Shown one piece after another: positions 1 through 10,684 of a DNA stretch of 64,000 nt; the first letter of the stretch is position 1, and each line of letters starts with the position of its first letter. This DNA comes from Crossaster papposus (Eukaryota; Echinodermata; Asteroidea; Velatida; Solasteridae): NCBI GenBank assembly GCA_037893245.1, contig JBAIAA010001512.1, positions 21,791 to 85,790 of the forward strand, in the 5' to 3' direction. A program made the translations under genes and the position numbers. The notes beneath the pieces were generated by a model that searched no databases, was not told where the DNA came from, and saw nothing but the letters and a program-made list of their open reading frames with translations.

Positions 1-70
1 TTGTATAAACACCAATATCCTAATTTTCAATATTTCCGACTTTACTCTCATTTTGTGATGACAGGTCACA
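1..70. mobile_element. 3' end of a TGTGACC-family MITE, left copy
   Basis: This is the terminal part of the element seen complete at 26,361-26,989 in the right copy. It ends in the inverted terminal repeat TTTTGTGATGACAGGTCACA. A TA dinucleotide at 71-72 separates it from the next element, so two elements of the family lie back to back. Confidence 0.75.
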
Positions 71-72
71 TA

Positions 73-340
73 TGTGACCTGCTCCAACGAAACCCGAACA
101 AAGTCGCTCAATGTGTTTTATTTATAATCCATCGCCCCGAAGTGGTTTTTTTTGGGTCGGTTTTTGCGAAACAATTGGTATAGAAATAATACGCTTTTCT
201 GAACTTAAAAGCGGTCTATCCCATAATTAGATTGTGGGGGGCTTATCACTAAATCCTTACCCCAGGGGAGATAGGGTGGAGGTACATATGTAAAAATATG
301 GTGAAAAAAAGTGGCATCAGGATGCAACATTCTTTTTAAA
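73..340. mobile_element. 3'-truncated TGTGACC-family MITE, left copy
   Basis: It starts TGTGACCTGCTCCAACGAAA and follows the sequence of the complete element at 39,794-40,220, including the stretches around AATAATACGCTTTTCTGAAC and AGATAGGGTGG. The opposite inverted repeat is missing. The right copy has the same truncated element from 26,992, so the truncation predates the duplication. Confidence 0.65.
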
Positions 341-387
341 ATCTATAAAGCCAAACTGCAATATAAGAGAAGTATATATATACGTAC

Positions 388-520
388 CAAATGACTCATT
401 GACGGGCAGATATGCCTTGATCATGAACATGGGTGTTCCGGGTACAATACCCTCTTCAAATACATGGCCACGTCTGCGATTTAGGACTCCGTAGATGCCT
501 CCAACTGCCTGTTCTGGGCA
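388..520 (-). pseudogene. EEF2: eEF2 exon 11, left copy (domain V)
   Basis: 133 bp, encoding [18 protein letters not shown] through [10 protein letters not shown] with no lesion. The acceptor is CCTAG and the donor GTACGT. Phase 1 at the end matches the first two bases of the last exon in the right copy. Confidence 0.93.
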
Positions 521-1354
521 CTAGGTACACATGAAAACAAAGCCAACCATTTCAACAAGACATTCCGGATCAACCCGACACTAAACTCAACTGGGTAGGT
601 GTACACACATTTATACTGAAATGGATGGAATCAACACTGTCGGGGGTGAAAGGGGTATCACCCCCGAATTCCCCAACAATTTCATGTTTTAGATTGTATA
701 TTAATCCAATTTCCAACATCTGGTTCAAGGAAAACCAACCTAATGTCTTATTCCCAAGAAAAGCATAAAAAAAAACAACCCAAAACCCCCACCAAAACCT
801 GTTTGTTTTCATCCGACATGACGAAGTATAGATGCATTTTCCCTGTCATTTTCACTCAATGTACGTACGACATGTTACACAAAGCACCAATGCACAAACG
901 TTTCTTTAACCCTGCGACGTGCCCCGAACATATTACATGAATTCCTAGTTCAAAGCAAGTTGAATAGCATGGTAAGTGCCGCTTGAACCCTGGTTGAACC
1001 GGTGACCCAGCGTTTTGCAAAGCAAAGGGCTGCCCCACGAGTATCCCATTACATTGTGTACATAAAGGCTCTTTGAGGTATGGATTTTACTGCCAGACCT
1101 TCCCAAGCAATCAATCATGCTATTGTTGCCTTGCCTTATTTAACAACAACAGCTGGTTTCTGGCCCGTGGGAAAGGGCTGTGTTGACAAATAAAGGGGTA
1201 TTACATGAAATACAAGCGACTTTTAAAAAAGTACAGACGCGCGTTTGCACATCAAAGGTTAAGGCTGCGGCTTGGAGTTACACACGAGTCTTTGGATATA
1301 ATTTATATATATTTGCGCTTCACTATTATAATGATCAGATTTTGTTAGACCTAC

Positions 1355-1481
1355 CTGGATTTCCACCAGATAGACAGGCTCCATGACGCTGTCCACCGCC
1401 GCGATGTATGGCGTCTGCGTGCAGGGTCACGTCGTGGATGTTGAAGCGCACCCCTCGTACATTTTCGTCACACAACACCCC
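1355..1481 (-). pseudogene. EEF2: eEF2 exon 10, left copy, with a 56-bp frameshifting deletion
   Basis: 127 bp against 183 bp in the right copy. It opens [13 protein letters not shown] and reads through the diphthamide-loop sequence [11 protein letters not shown]. It then loses the segment IIPTTRR to TAQPR and continues out of frame. The Arg after the diphthamide His is the conserved residue here, whereas the right copy has Cys. Splice sites on both sides are intact. Confidence 0.9.
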
Positions 1482-1629
1482 CTGTAAAGTCAGGAATTGT
1501 TTAGTTTAGTTTCGAAATGGTCCCTCTCTATTGATTTGAACTTGGCCAAAGTGTCACCTTGACCTCCGACCTACTCTGTAAAGCAAACAATGCTACAAAC
1601 TAAAATTGACTACAAAAAAACACCACATA

Positions 1630-1968
1630 TCGTTAATGGGTAGATTGAGAGGGTTGTATTTCATAGTAAATATCGTTTAACTGACCTGTCCAAAGTTTCA
1701 CAATCATGGATGCCGAGAAAAGCATAAAAAACTGTTTGTTTTCAACCGGGGTCGAGCAGTTATTCTTATGTTATCTTTGGGTTTTTTCGTGGCGATCGCA
1801 AATTTTTCTTTATAAAATTCAATTTTTCAGAATAATTACAGGATATCTAGCGCAATAATTTTGCTGGATGCCTAGAATCATTATTTACTTTCAAATGAGT
1901 AAGATATTGCTTAATAATTTGGTAGTAAATATTTTCGATATCTGCAAATGGTGTATCCTACCTTTAAA
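1630..1968. mobile_element. AAAGGTAG-family MITE, left copy, one end eroded
   Basis: It matches the element at 28,551-28,878. The shared right end is ATGGTGTATCCTACCTTTAA. The left inverted repeat is not clear in this copy, so the element looks 5'-eroded. Confidence 0.6.
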
Positions 1969-2220
1969 AGAACCCTACTCTAAAACTTCATTCTCAGACG
2001 TTCCTTTTCAGCTTGTTCATAAAGATACGCACTATAATACTGCCACATCAGTGAGCTAATACAGCAAGATTAAGTGTTTACAGTGAGCTTTAAAGCTGTA
2101 AACTGCAAATATTTTGTTTTCTTATGTAGCCAGATTTCATTTTCAAAATGTCCAAACAAATTAAATTAAAAACCTTTTCACTTTTATATGGTCTGAAAGG
2201 TTACTATGTAGTTTGACAAA

Positions 2221-2587
2221 TGTGACCGGCTCTACAAAAAAGGGTATTAAGTCGCGCTGTGCACTATCATGTAATGGACTACTCAAGGTTGAGAGGATAA
2301 ACCTTTCATCAAAATGTGATTTACATTTTTTGCCATTAATGACATCTTTAACACCAATATGTTCAGGTTTCATTCAAAGAAATGTTGATTTTGATGATTA
2401 AAGTGGAAAACACGCCCATTTTGTGTTCATCGTTCTGTTCTACAACAAAGCCGGCTTTTTCAAAGCCTGTTTTCTCAGTTGTGTAATTTAAACTCCAAGG
2501 AAGTAATCAAAAGCAAACATGTCATATCTCCAGAACTCATTTTCACTATTTTGTGACATAATACCTATTTTTGTGGAGTGGGTCACA
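2221..2587. mobile_element. TGTGACC-family MITE present only in the left copy
   Basis: The ends are inverted: TGTGACCGGCTCTACAAAAA at the left and TTTTTGTGGAGTGGGTCACA at the right. The right copy reads straight through at 30,860-30,880 (TTTGACAAATTTGCTACAG), giving a clean empty site. It has no coding capacity and lies in the eEF2 intron before exon 10. Confidence 0.85.
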
Positions 2588-2655
2588 AATTTGCTACAGT
2601 CGGTCGGGTAATCGGTTCCGATGCACAGCCCCTATACTGCAAGGTTTGAGAGTAC

Positions 2656-2865
2656 CTCTTTGGTCGCCCACTGAAAGCCGGCCACCACGCTGTCTTTGAT
2701 CTCGTTCAGATACTGCACTCCCTTGGTGACGTCAATCAGCAGGTTTGGCCCGGTACCCTCTGGCCCAAAACACCAGATCTTCCTGGCCTCGTTGACGTCG
2801 TATTCGTACTTCTCAGCCAGGAAACGACCGCGCACCTTTGCATCAGACCTGGGAGTGATCTCGTC
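2656..2865 (-). pseudogene. EEF2: eEF2 exon 9, left copy (domain IV)
   Basis: 210 bp, phase 0 at both ends, encoding [20 protein letters not shown] through FQWATKE. Roughly a dozen single-base differences from the right copy all leave the protein unchanged, a pattern of past selection on both copies. Confidence 0.95.
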
Positions 2866-2900
2866 CTGTTGGTGTTTGGACAAAAATATTCAAATTAAGC

Positions 2901-4098
2901 ATTTAAAGGTAATTGGTAATTGGAACCAACTGTTCGTTTCAATCCTATATAGTTATAAATATATACCATAAAATTAGCCTGTAAAAATTTCATTTCAAAA
3001 GGTGGTAGCGATTTTGAGATATTGCCGAAAATCTGGAGTGATTATGTCCACGCAGGAAGAATGATCTGCATTGGAATACACAATCTGAGAAACGTCACTG
3101 CAGTAACGCTTCTCAGATTCAAATTTTTGGGGATAAAAAGCAGGCCTCCAATTACACGGCGGCCACGACGGCCAGTGCCGTCGATGCCCTTGCAACTGGC
3201 CGTGGTGCCCCTCGAAAAAATACCCTTTTCACGGCCATAATGTCGTGCCCTTTTCCCCTGTTGGCCGTCGTGCCCTTTTCCCCTGTTGGCCGTCGTGCCC
3301 TTTTCCCCTGTTGGCCGTCGTGCCCTTTTCCCCTGTTGGCCGTCGTGCCCTTTCCCCCTTGGCCGTCGTGCCCTTTTTATGAAAGTTAAATATTTAACGA
3401 GTCAAAGGAAGTTGCACTAGCGTAAATTTTACGTAAGTTTTACGTTCAACGCATTCGCGACTCTCTCGCGGCACCCGTTGTACACGAACACCCGACGTCT
3501 TTAAACAAGGGACCAGTCTAAAAAAAAAAAACATTGACCAACAGAAGGCGCTCTCTGTTGTTTGAACGCCCTCTTCTGGTGGAATTGTTGCACCGCATGA
3601 CTAGAAAAACCTTTTTAGTGAATGAATCCCGTCACCGTCCAAAAGTTTTAGGATTAAACTACCGTGACAATCTTTTGTTCAACGGATCAATAGTTATTAT
3701 CTTGGAAACGTGTTCAATAAAGAGGCCTGTTTTAGTGTTTAAGTATGAATCAACAAAGTAGTTCGCCGTTGGTTGTAGTTTGTTTTATAACTTTCATAAC
3801 TAAGTGGCCTTCGTGCCCTTTTTATTTTCAAATTTTGGCCTTGGTGCCCTTTCTACTGGCCTTGGTGCCCTCCCAAATTTTGAATACTCCAAGGCCAAAG
3901 TGGCCTTGCCCTAAAAAAATGTGTAATTCCAGGCCTGAAAAGTGATATCTAATTTCATAACCGCAGTACTTCGAGGTGAAAAGTTTCTAAAAATGCATTA
4001 TACTATCCAAAGCTGCTGTACTTCTTACCAAGTAAGTTTGTATTCCCATACATTTTTGTAGTAATTACCAAACGTATACGATCCCTTTAAAGGTAGTA
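2901..4098. mobile_element. MITE with GGTAATTGG ends, left copy, split by a nested element
   Basis: The left end reads AAAGGTAATTGGTAATTGGA and the right end CCAAACGTATACGATCCCTT. The orthologous element at 31,181-31,574 is only 394 bp. The extra length here is the insertion at 3,141-3,937. Confidence 0.65.
3141..3937. mobile_element. 797-bp non-autonomous DNA transposon, left copy only, with a 5-bp target duplication
   Basis: The termini are inverted: CAGGCCTCCAATTACAC and GTGTAATTCCAGGCCTG. They are flanked by AAAAG on both sides (3,136-3,140 and 3,938-3,942). The right copy has the empty site GGATAAAAAGTGATAT near 31,417. Inside, from about 3,243 to 3,380, is a C-rich 25-bp tandem repeat (GTCGTGCCCTTTTCCCCTGT then TGGCC), four regular units and two degenerate ones. 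It has no recognisable transposase. Confidence 0.85.
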
Positions 4099-4430
4099 TA
4101 CACCATTTGCTTTTGCCGTTATTTTCGAATATAGACGGGTTAGGTTTTTTTATATTTTTAGTAAATATTGTGATGCCGACCTATTTTTAAAGTTTTGTGT
4201 TTATAGATGCTGGAAAAACCGAGAACTTAAATGCTTTTTTGTAGTCTAGTTCCTTGACTTCCTTCAGAAGAAACAAATCAATTTATAGACGTCATAGAGA
4301 CTTTTTCTTTGTGCCACATCAAAATATTTTTGTTATGTTTCCGCATATAGTCAAGATTTTTAAGATGCCAGCTTATCGAAGAGGATATATTATACTTGTT
4401 TAAACAGAATAAAATTATTTAAAAAGGGAC

Positions 4431-4574
4431 CTTTTCGATGTCTTCTGCTAAGCCATCTGGGAAGGGGCAGGCAGTCATAAATAGACGGTTGTGCTTGTTG
4501 GGCGACTTGGAAAGGCAAGTTCGGTCAGACGGCTCCGCTACACTTTCTCTGTACGAAACCACTGGATCCGATTT
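4431..4574 (-). pseudogene. EEF2: eEF2 exon 8, left copy
   Basis: 144 bp, phase 0, encoding [18 protein letters not shown] through DGLAEDIEK. It reads MTACPFPDG where the right copy has MTCCPFPDG. Confidence 0.95.
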
Positions 4575-4805
4575 CTGTCAATAAAATCAAAATTAAATCA
4601 AATCAAATCACAAACAACTCTGCAGCCGGAACCTTGAAATCGTACCTGTCCGATGACAGAAAGGCAAAAAAGCAGAAAGCTTTTAGGATCTGAAGGCCAA
4701 GCACACCGACAACCTTCTGAGGCAGTTTTATCTTGAAACAAGGTCAAGGCGAGTTCCTCAAAGCCAAACAAAACTATTCGGGACCGTGAGAATCTGGGAT
4801 CGTAC

Positions 4806-5033
4806 CTTAATAGGGATGCAGGCATGGTCCTCTTCCAGATCCTTGAGGCAGATTTCCAAGTGCAGTTCTCCTGCGCCAGCAACGATGTGTTCCCCGGACT
4901 CCTCAATCATGCACTGCACCATGGGATCAGATTTAGCCAGACGCTTCAGTCCCTCTACCAGTTTAGGCAGCTGGGATGGATCTTTGGCCTCCACTGCAAC
5001 GCGCACCACGGGGCTGACGGAAAACTTCATCAC
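4806..5033 (-). pseudogene. EEF2: eEF2 exon 7, left copy (domain III)
   Basis: 228 bp, phase 0, encoding [18 protein letters not shown] through [13 protein letters not shown]. One replacement against the right copy gives CMIEESG instead of CIIEESG. The acceptor AACAG now lies immediately beside an inserted SINE. Confidence 0.95.
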
Positions 5034-5038
5034 CTGTT

Positions 5039-5352
5039 TAATAATAATAATAATAATAATAATATTAGTTCTTATATAGCGCTTTAGACTCCCACAATGT
5101 GGGTGTATCAAAGCGCTTTACAACTATTATCCCTGTTCACCAGGAACGAGACTATTTCTGCAGTAGCTCAAGATCAGCGCATGTGGTCTCTACCTTCACA
5201 GGTACCCATTACTCCTGGGTGGAGAAAGGCAATTGTAGCAAAGTGTCTTGCCCAAGAACACAAGCACCATGTTTCCTGCCAGGGTTCGAACCCACGTACC
5301 ATCATACAGGAGTCAAACACTGGAACCACTGGACCACAGTGCCCCACACTTA
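5039..5352 (-). mobile_element. tRNA-derived SINE, left copy only, inserted at a splice acceptor
   Basis: On the minus strand the head carries an A box (TGGTCCAGTGG) and a B box (GGTTCGAACCC). The body follows, then an (ATT)n tail abutting eEF2 exon 7. The right copy lacks it (33,367-33,385 reads straight into the intron). The tail now supplies the T-rich tract upstream of the AG acceptor. Confidence 0.9.
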
Positions 5353-5952
5353 CGGTCAACGATCGTTAATACGTCGAATCTCAAGGGAATGGGTACACAG
5401 ATTTAGATCTATCCAGAGTTAGTCAAGTTCCCGATATGTCAACGTGCGAGAACGTGCATACGAATGACTCCACTGTAACTCGCCATGCCGGGCTGCAGAC
5501 ACTTTTCACCGGGTGAAACCTCATTACATTTTTAATACAGGAAAAGGGGGCCTATTGTATACTCTTCACGTTTTTTTGTTCAGGCTTCACATTGACATTT
5601 GGCAGATTTTTTGTTGTCGATTCTAACGTATCTCTTTCAATTAAAAAGACTTTTTCCATTGAAAAGACAAAAGACGTTAGCAGGGATGATTCCCCAAAAC
5701 AGTCGCAATCGTTTTACACTTCCTGCCGTTTTAGCAGCTTTTTTTTTTAACTAGCTGGACAAAAGTTAGATTTTGTTAATGTTAACATTCCCTCGGACCA
5801 ACACCAAGTGTACAGTGTAAACACGTGTCGTTACTGGAAAAAAATCTAATATCTAAAAAAAATCAAAGGGCAAAAATCAAAAATCTAATATTACGTACTA
5901 AAAACCTTTGACCTCAGTACCCAACCTTTGCCATGACCATCATATAAAAGTT

Positions 5953-6190
5953 ATAGACGATGTGCCTTTTGACGTCACGTGTTTACATCTGTATTCAAAT
6001 GTGCCCGGCAGTATGCGCACACATCGTGTTTTCCGTAAAATTTGCTTGAAGAGTGACCTCGCAGGTCAGATCGCCTTTGAATTATGTGACCTCTGATGTC
6101 ATCTCTTAACCGAATTGATGTAAAACATGACGCGTGCGCATACTGCCAGGCACATTTAAATACAGATGTAAACAGAGGCACATCGTCTAT
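5953..6190. mobile_element. Foldback element with ATAGACGATGTGCC ends
   Basis: Two ~70-bp arms face each other, from ATAGACGATGTGCC near 5,953 to GGCACATCGTCTAT ending at 6,190. Both arms contain the GTTTACATCTGTATT motif or its complement. In the right copy only the right arm survives (about 35,012-35,090), next to another insertion. Confidence 0.75.
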
Positions 6191-6439
6191 AGCATGCACG
6201 ACCCAAGTTTGATAGCAATTGGACTTTAACTTTGCATACACAACCAATTTTCGAAAGTAACCCAAAGGAAACATATGGACGAACCACGTACAGAAATAAT
6301 GATTGCCTAGTCTCTTTCTGAACTTCGTTTAGACGAGACAAAAAGGATAACAGCCACAGTATAAAAGCATCGACTCCTTTGACTGCCTTGACTGCTATTT
6401 CCCCGACTTATATGTCAATACAATACAAATGAGTCTTGC

Positions 6440-6578
6440 CTTCATGTTGTGAGCATGTTCGTATGTGGAGATGGTTCCAGTTTTCACCAAGTACTGGTCG
6501 ACACCAACAAGGCCGACAATGTTACCACAGGGCACATCCTCAATAGGCTCGATGTAACGTCCCATCATAAGAATAGTC
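6440..6578 (-). pseudogene. EEF2: eEF2 exon 6, left copy, followed by a GC donor
   Basis: 139 bp, encoding [19 protein letters not shown] through EHAHNMK. The donor reads AAG then GCAAGA. Splicing there joins HNMK to VMKFSV exactly as in other eEF2 proteins, whereas reading on adds a short tail and a stop. Confidence 0.95.
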
Positions 6579-7211
6579 CTGAATACAGAATACAAATGTC
6601 AGGTTTGTTAAAAAAACAACTACAAAAATCTAAAAAGTGTTGACATACTTTTTACAAATATTAAAAGAAGTTGTACATTAACTGTTGTGCTAATGCAAAG
6701 AAATGTTTATGGCTTGTGTGCAGTGATGCTATAATAGAATTGTGCATGAACGTCTGTGATACACCATCTACAGTCATTATTCAAGCAAGAAACACTGTTC
6801 AATTTTGTTTATCAAAGCCAGAAATTCAAAAGTAACTTTTGTACGTCTTGAACAATAACAATTTCAAATCTATTTTACATGGTGAACCTAAAAAAAACAG
6901 CTAGTCCATCCGTTACACTGGAAAATGCAAAATAATCCAGTGTTGCGTTCAGCTCCCAGACGCCGAGAAAGCGGCAATGCCCGCTAATTCGTCCGGAAGC
7001 AGCACGCTCTGGTCCATTGTGCAGTGCAGCTGGATAAAGGGCTGCTGTGCATATAATCCAGTGAAGTAAGAAAATAATATCACTGTCAAGGGATTAACAT
7101 GGTTCTTCCTTGAGCCGTTTGCTTTTAGCCGAGTACCTGAACAGAACCTGATTGGAGTTGGAGGGAGGGGTGGATGGTGGTCGAGGGTTAAATATAAGCC
7201 CCATATCTTAC

Positions 7212-7407
7212 CTCTGGATACTCTTCTGGTACAGGTCGTCTTTCTTGCCAGGTACGTAGTGAGGTCCCATGATGCGCACCTTCTGGCCTGTGGCGGCTCT
7301 ACCCGAGAAGACACGGCCAAATGCATAGAAGCGGCCCTTGTCCGTAGTCGGTACCATTTTCGAGATGTACATCATCAGAGGCGCGTTGGGATCACAGTTC
7401 TTGATAC
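7212..7407 (-). pseudogene. EEF2: eEF2 exon 5, left copy (domain II)
   Basis: 196 bp, phases 1 and 2, encoding [18 protein letters not shown] through LYQKSIQR. It has SGRAATG where the right copy has SGKAATG. Confidence 0.95.
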
Positions 7408-7774
7408 CTACAAGAGGAAAACCAAAGGTTTACCCAATTTCCTACTTCAGATTTGCAAGTAAAGTGCTACACGTCCTGAATATTCCAAACATTTTCAGTT
7501 ATCGCCTGTAAAAGTCAGTGTCACAATGTAGAAAAGTGCATAGATGTGCATGTGTTAGTGCTGGGATTATAATGGAATTTGGAAACACTAATTCTAACAA
7601 TGCTTAATACAAATTGCAATTCAAATTTCACTACGAGTCAGTCAACCAGACAACAAGGACGGTTCTCAAACCACTTGTCTCACCTACTTTTGCGATTACC
7701 GCCATTTTACAACTTGACCTCAAATCTTATTTGACCCCAGTACGTAACTTTTAACCAAAACCATCGCAAATTTT

Positions 7775-8225
7775 CCAAAATCCTCTTTGTAAAATGCAGG
7801 ATATTGCAGGATTGAGGGCACTTAGAAGTTGATGCATCGGAGGTTTTTTTTTAATTTTTTTTTGCCAATGGAAGATAATGCAGGAGCCAGGTCTTAAGGC
7901 CTAAACTAATGCTGGATGATTTTGCAGGATTGAGGTTACTTGGGTATTTATCTAAATGAGGATTTTAGAGGGTAGAGGTTAATTGTTACTTTGTACTTTC
8001 ACACTGCTCATGCTCTATGCACATTCTCCATAGAGCTCGTCATATGTAAAGGATAGGAAGCGTTTGCATACCAAGGGTCATGTGTGCAGACCCTTGTTGT
8101 AACAGGGCACTTGGCAGCAATTTGTTCCATATTTGGCTGCTTTTTAATCAATGGTAAACACACTGCAGGATTTAGGCAGTGGTCACCAGTAATAAATACT
8201 GGAGATTTTGCAGGATTCAGGTTAA
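7775..8225. other. Left-copy-only intron segment with GCAGGATTGAGG-type motifs
   Basis: This block interrupts the alignment with the right copy (about 37,129). It repeats short motifs of the form TGCAGGATTGAGG, related to the AATCCTCCAAAATCCTC motif at 14,110 and 33,580. No termini or target duplication could be fixed. Confidence 0.5.
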
Positions 8226-8250
8226 ATGGAGTTTTAACACTTTGGAATTG

Positions 8251-10101
8251 CAAGAGTCAGGTTGGTGCAAGAGTCAGGTTGGTGCAAGAGTCAGGTTGGT
8301 GCAAGAGTCAGGTTGGTGCAAGAGTCAGGTTGGTGCAAGAGTCAGGTTGGTGCAAGAGTCAGGTTGGTGCAAGAGTCAGGTTGGTGCAAGAGTCAGGTTG
8401 GTGCAAGAGTCAGGTTGGTGCAAGAGTCAGGTTGGTGCAAGAGTCAGGTTGGTGCAAGAGTCAGGTTGGTGCAAGAGTCAGGTTGGTGCAAGAGTCAGGT
8501 TGGTGCAAGAGTCAGGTTGGTGCAAGAGTCAGGTTGGTGCAAGAGTCAGGTTGGTGCAAGAGTCAGGTTGGTGCAAGAGTCAGGTTGGTGCAAGAGTCAG
8601 GTTGGTGCAAGAGTCAGGTTGGTGCAAGAGTCAGGTTGGTGCAAGAGTCAGGTTGGTGCAAGAGTCAGGTTGGTGCAAGAGTCAGGTTGGTGCAAGAGTC
8701 AGGTTGGTGCAAGAGTCAGGTTGGTGCAAGAGTCAGGTTGGTGCAAGAGTCAGGTTGGTGCAAGAGTCAGGTTGGTGCAAGAGTCAGGTTGGTGCAAGAG
8801 TCAGGTTGGTGCAAGAGTCAGGTTGGTGCAAGAGTCAGGTTGGTGCAAGAGTCAGGTTGGTGCAAGAGTCAGGTTGGTGCAAGAGTCCGGTTGGTGCAAG
8901 AGTCCGGTTGGTGCAAGAGTCCGGTTGGTGCAAGAGTCCGGTTGGTGCAAGAGTCCGGTTGGTGCAAGAGTCCGGTTGGTGCAAGAGTCCGGTTGGTGCA
9001 AGAGTCCGGTTGGTGCAAGAGTCCGGTTGGTGCAAGAGTCCGGTTGGTGCAAGAGTCCGGTTGGTGCAAGAGTCAGGTTGGTGCAAGAGTCAGGTTGGTG
9101 CAAGAGTCCGGTTGGTGCAAGAGTCCGGTTGGTGCAAGAGTCAGGTTGGTGCAAGAGTCAGGTTGGTGCAAGAGTCAGGTTGGTGCAAGAGTCAGGTTGG
9201 TGCAAGAGTCAGGTTGGTGCAAGAGTCAGGTTGGTGCAAGAGTCGGGTTGGTGCAAGAGTCGGGTTGGTGCAAGAGTCGGGTTGGTGCAAGAGTCGGGTT
9301 GGTGCAAGAGTCGGGTTGGTGCAAGAGTCGGGTTGGTGCAAGAGTCGGGTTGGTGCAAGAGTCGGGTTGGTGCAAGAGTCGGGTTGGTGCAAGAGTCGGG
9401 TTGGTGCAAGAGTCGGGTTGGTGCAAGAGTCGGGTTGGTGCAAGAGTCGGGTTGGTGCAAGAGTCGGGTTGGTGCAAGAGTCGGGTTGGTGCAAGAGTCG
9501 GGTTGGTGCAAGAGTCGGGTTGGTGCAAGAGTCAGGTTGGTGCAAGAGTCAGGTTGGTGCAAGAGTCAGGTTGGTGCAAGAGTCAGGTTGGTGCAAGAGT
9601 CAGGTTGGTGCAAGAGTCAGGTTGGTGCAAGAGTCAGGTTGGTGCAAGAGTCAGGTTGGTGCAAGAGTCAGGTTGGTGCAAGAGTCAGGTTGGTGCAAGA
9701 GTCAGGTTGGTGCAAGAGTCAGGTTGGTGCAAGAGTCAGGTTGGTGCAAGAGTCAGGTTGGTGCAAGAGTCAGGTTGGTGCAAGAGTCAGGTTGGTGCAA
9801 GAGTCAGGTTGGTGCAAGAGTCAGGTTGGTGCAAGAGTCAGGTTGGTGCAAGATTCAGGTTGGTGCAAGAGTCAGGTTGGTGCAAGATTCAGGTTGGTGC
9901 AAGAGTCAGGTTGGTGCAAGAGTCAGGTTGGTGCAAGAGTCAGGTTGGTGCAAGAGTCAGGTTGGTGCAAGAGTCAGGTTGGTGCAAGAGTCAGGTTGGT
10001 ACAAGAGTCAGGTTGGTACAAGAGTCAGGTTGGTGCAAGAGTCAGGTTGGTGCAAGAGTCAGGTTGGTGCAAGAGTCAGGTTGGTGCAAGAGTCAGGTTG
10101 G
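8251..10101. repeat. 17-bp minisatellite, about 109 units in unbroken phase
   Basis: The unit is CAAGAGTCAGGTTGGTG. First and last unit starts are 1,836 bp apart, exactly 108 x 17, so no net length change accumulated. Variants are clustered: 11 consecutive units with GTCCGG (8,887-9,057) and 17 consecutive with GTCGGG (9,244-9,516), plus rarer GATTCAGG and GGTACA units near 9,850-10,020. The right copy has only two units at 37,155-37,188. The array sits in the eEF2 intron between exons 4 and 5 and ends at a SINE. Because 17 is not divisible by 3, all three frames read the same 17-residue peptide cycle. Confidence 0.98.
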
Positions 10102-10350
10102 CGTAGCGGTTCTTTCCTCACCTTCCACCACTATGACCCGGGTTCGAACCCCGCCTGGGCCAATATGTGGATTGGGTTTTCAGTCCCTGCCTGACTCCGT
10201 GCGTTTTCCACAGGATATTTTTCTGGGGTTTTCCTCCCACCTCTAAAACTGTACCTTCTCATTGTCTTCTCTCTACTGAGGCCCCCAAATGATCAGCTTC
10301 TGCTGGATGGGTTACCCTCATTAAAGATGGTTGTAAATAAATAAATACAA
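10097..10350 (+). mobile_element. tRNA-derived SINE, left copy
   Basis: The head has an A box (TGGCGTAGCGG) and a B box (GGGTTCGAACCCC). A conserved core follows (GTGCGTTTTCC, then GGGGTTTTCCTCCCACC) that resembles the central V-type domain of deuterostome SINEs. It ends in an (AAATA)n tail. The same insertion is in the right copy at 37,186-37,443, so it predates the duplication. Confidence 0.88.
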
Positions 10351-10684
10351 ATAAATTGGTAGGGAGTTGGGGTTTAATAACACCATCATATGGAAGTTTT
10401 TAAACTGTGCCTATGATCCAAGTTTGCTTGCAATTAAACTTTTCAGGCAAGACAAAAATTAACCTATTAATAAGTACGAGGTGTTCTGGCAAAATGAGAT
10501 GGAACTGGGCAGTGTTGATAAATGCAAACTTTAAACAGCCATAATGATTTTAGTGGAATGTCCGATTGAAGTGCAAGAAACAGCATTGTAAGGAGAATTT
10601 TTGCTTCCTTTCTGATACCCGTGAACCCTCATTTCAACCTCTGCCCATTTCTTTGGCCAGAACCCCTCACAGTTCTCAGCTTAC

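Noticed and set aside
6395-6595. eEF2 exon 6 continuing into ARLICIVLT and a stop
   Set aside because: Splicing at the GC donor gives the exact family sequence, and both copies keep the site.
8835-9562. Minus-strand frames with LLHQPDSCTN repeats
   Set aside because: The same minisatellite read on the other strand.
8251-10101. Possible CRISPR array
   Set aside because: Units are contiguous with no unique spacers, in an animal intron.
10135-10155. A tRNA gene at the GGGTTCGAACCCC motif
   Set aside because: Only the B box and A box fit; the remainder is a SINE body with an AAATA tail.
8084-10246. Three very long plus-strand reading frames (614-720 codons) with a 17-residue repeat ESGWCKSQVGARVRLVQ
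   Set aside because: They are read-through of the 17-bp minisatellite in all three frames. The unit happens to contain no stop, there is no coding start or family similarity, and the right copy lacks the array.
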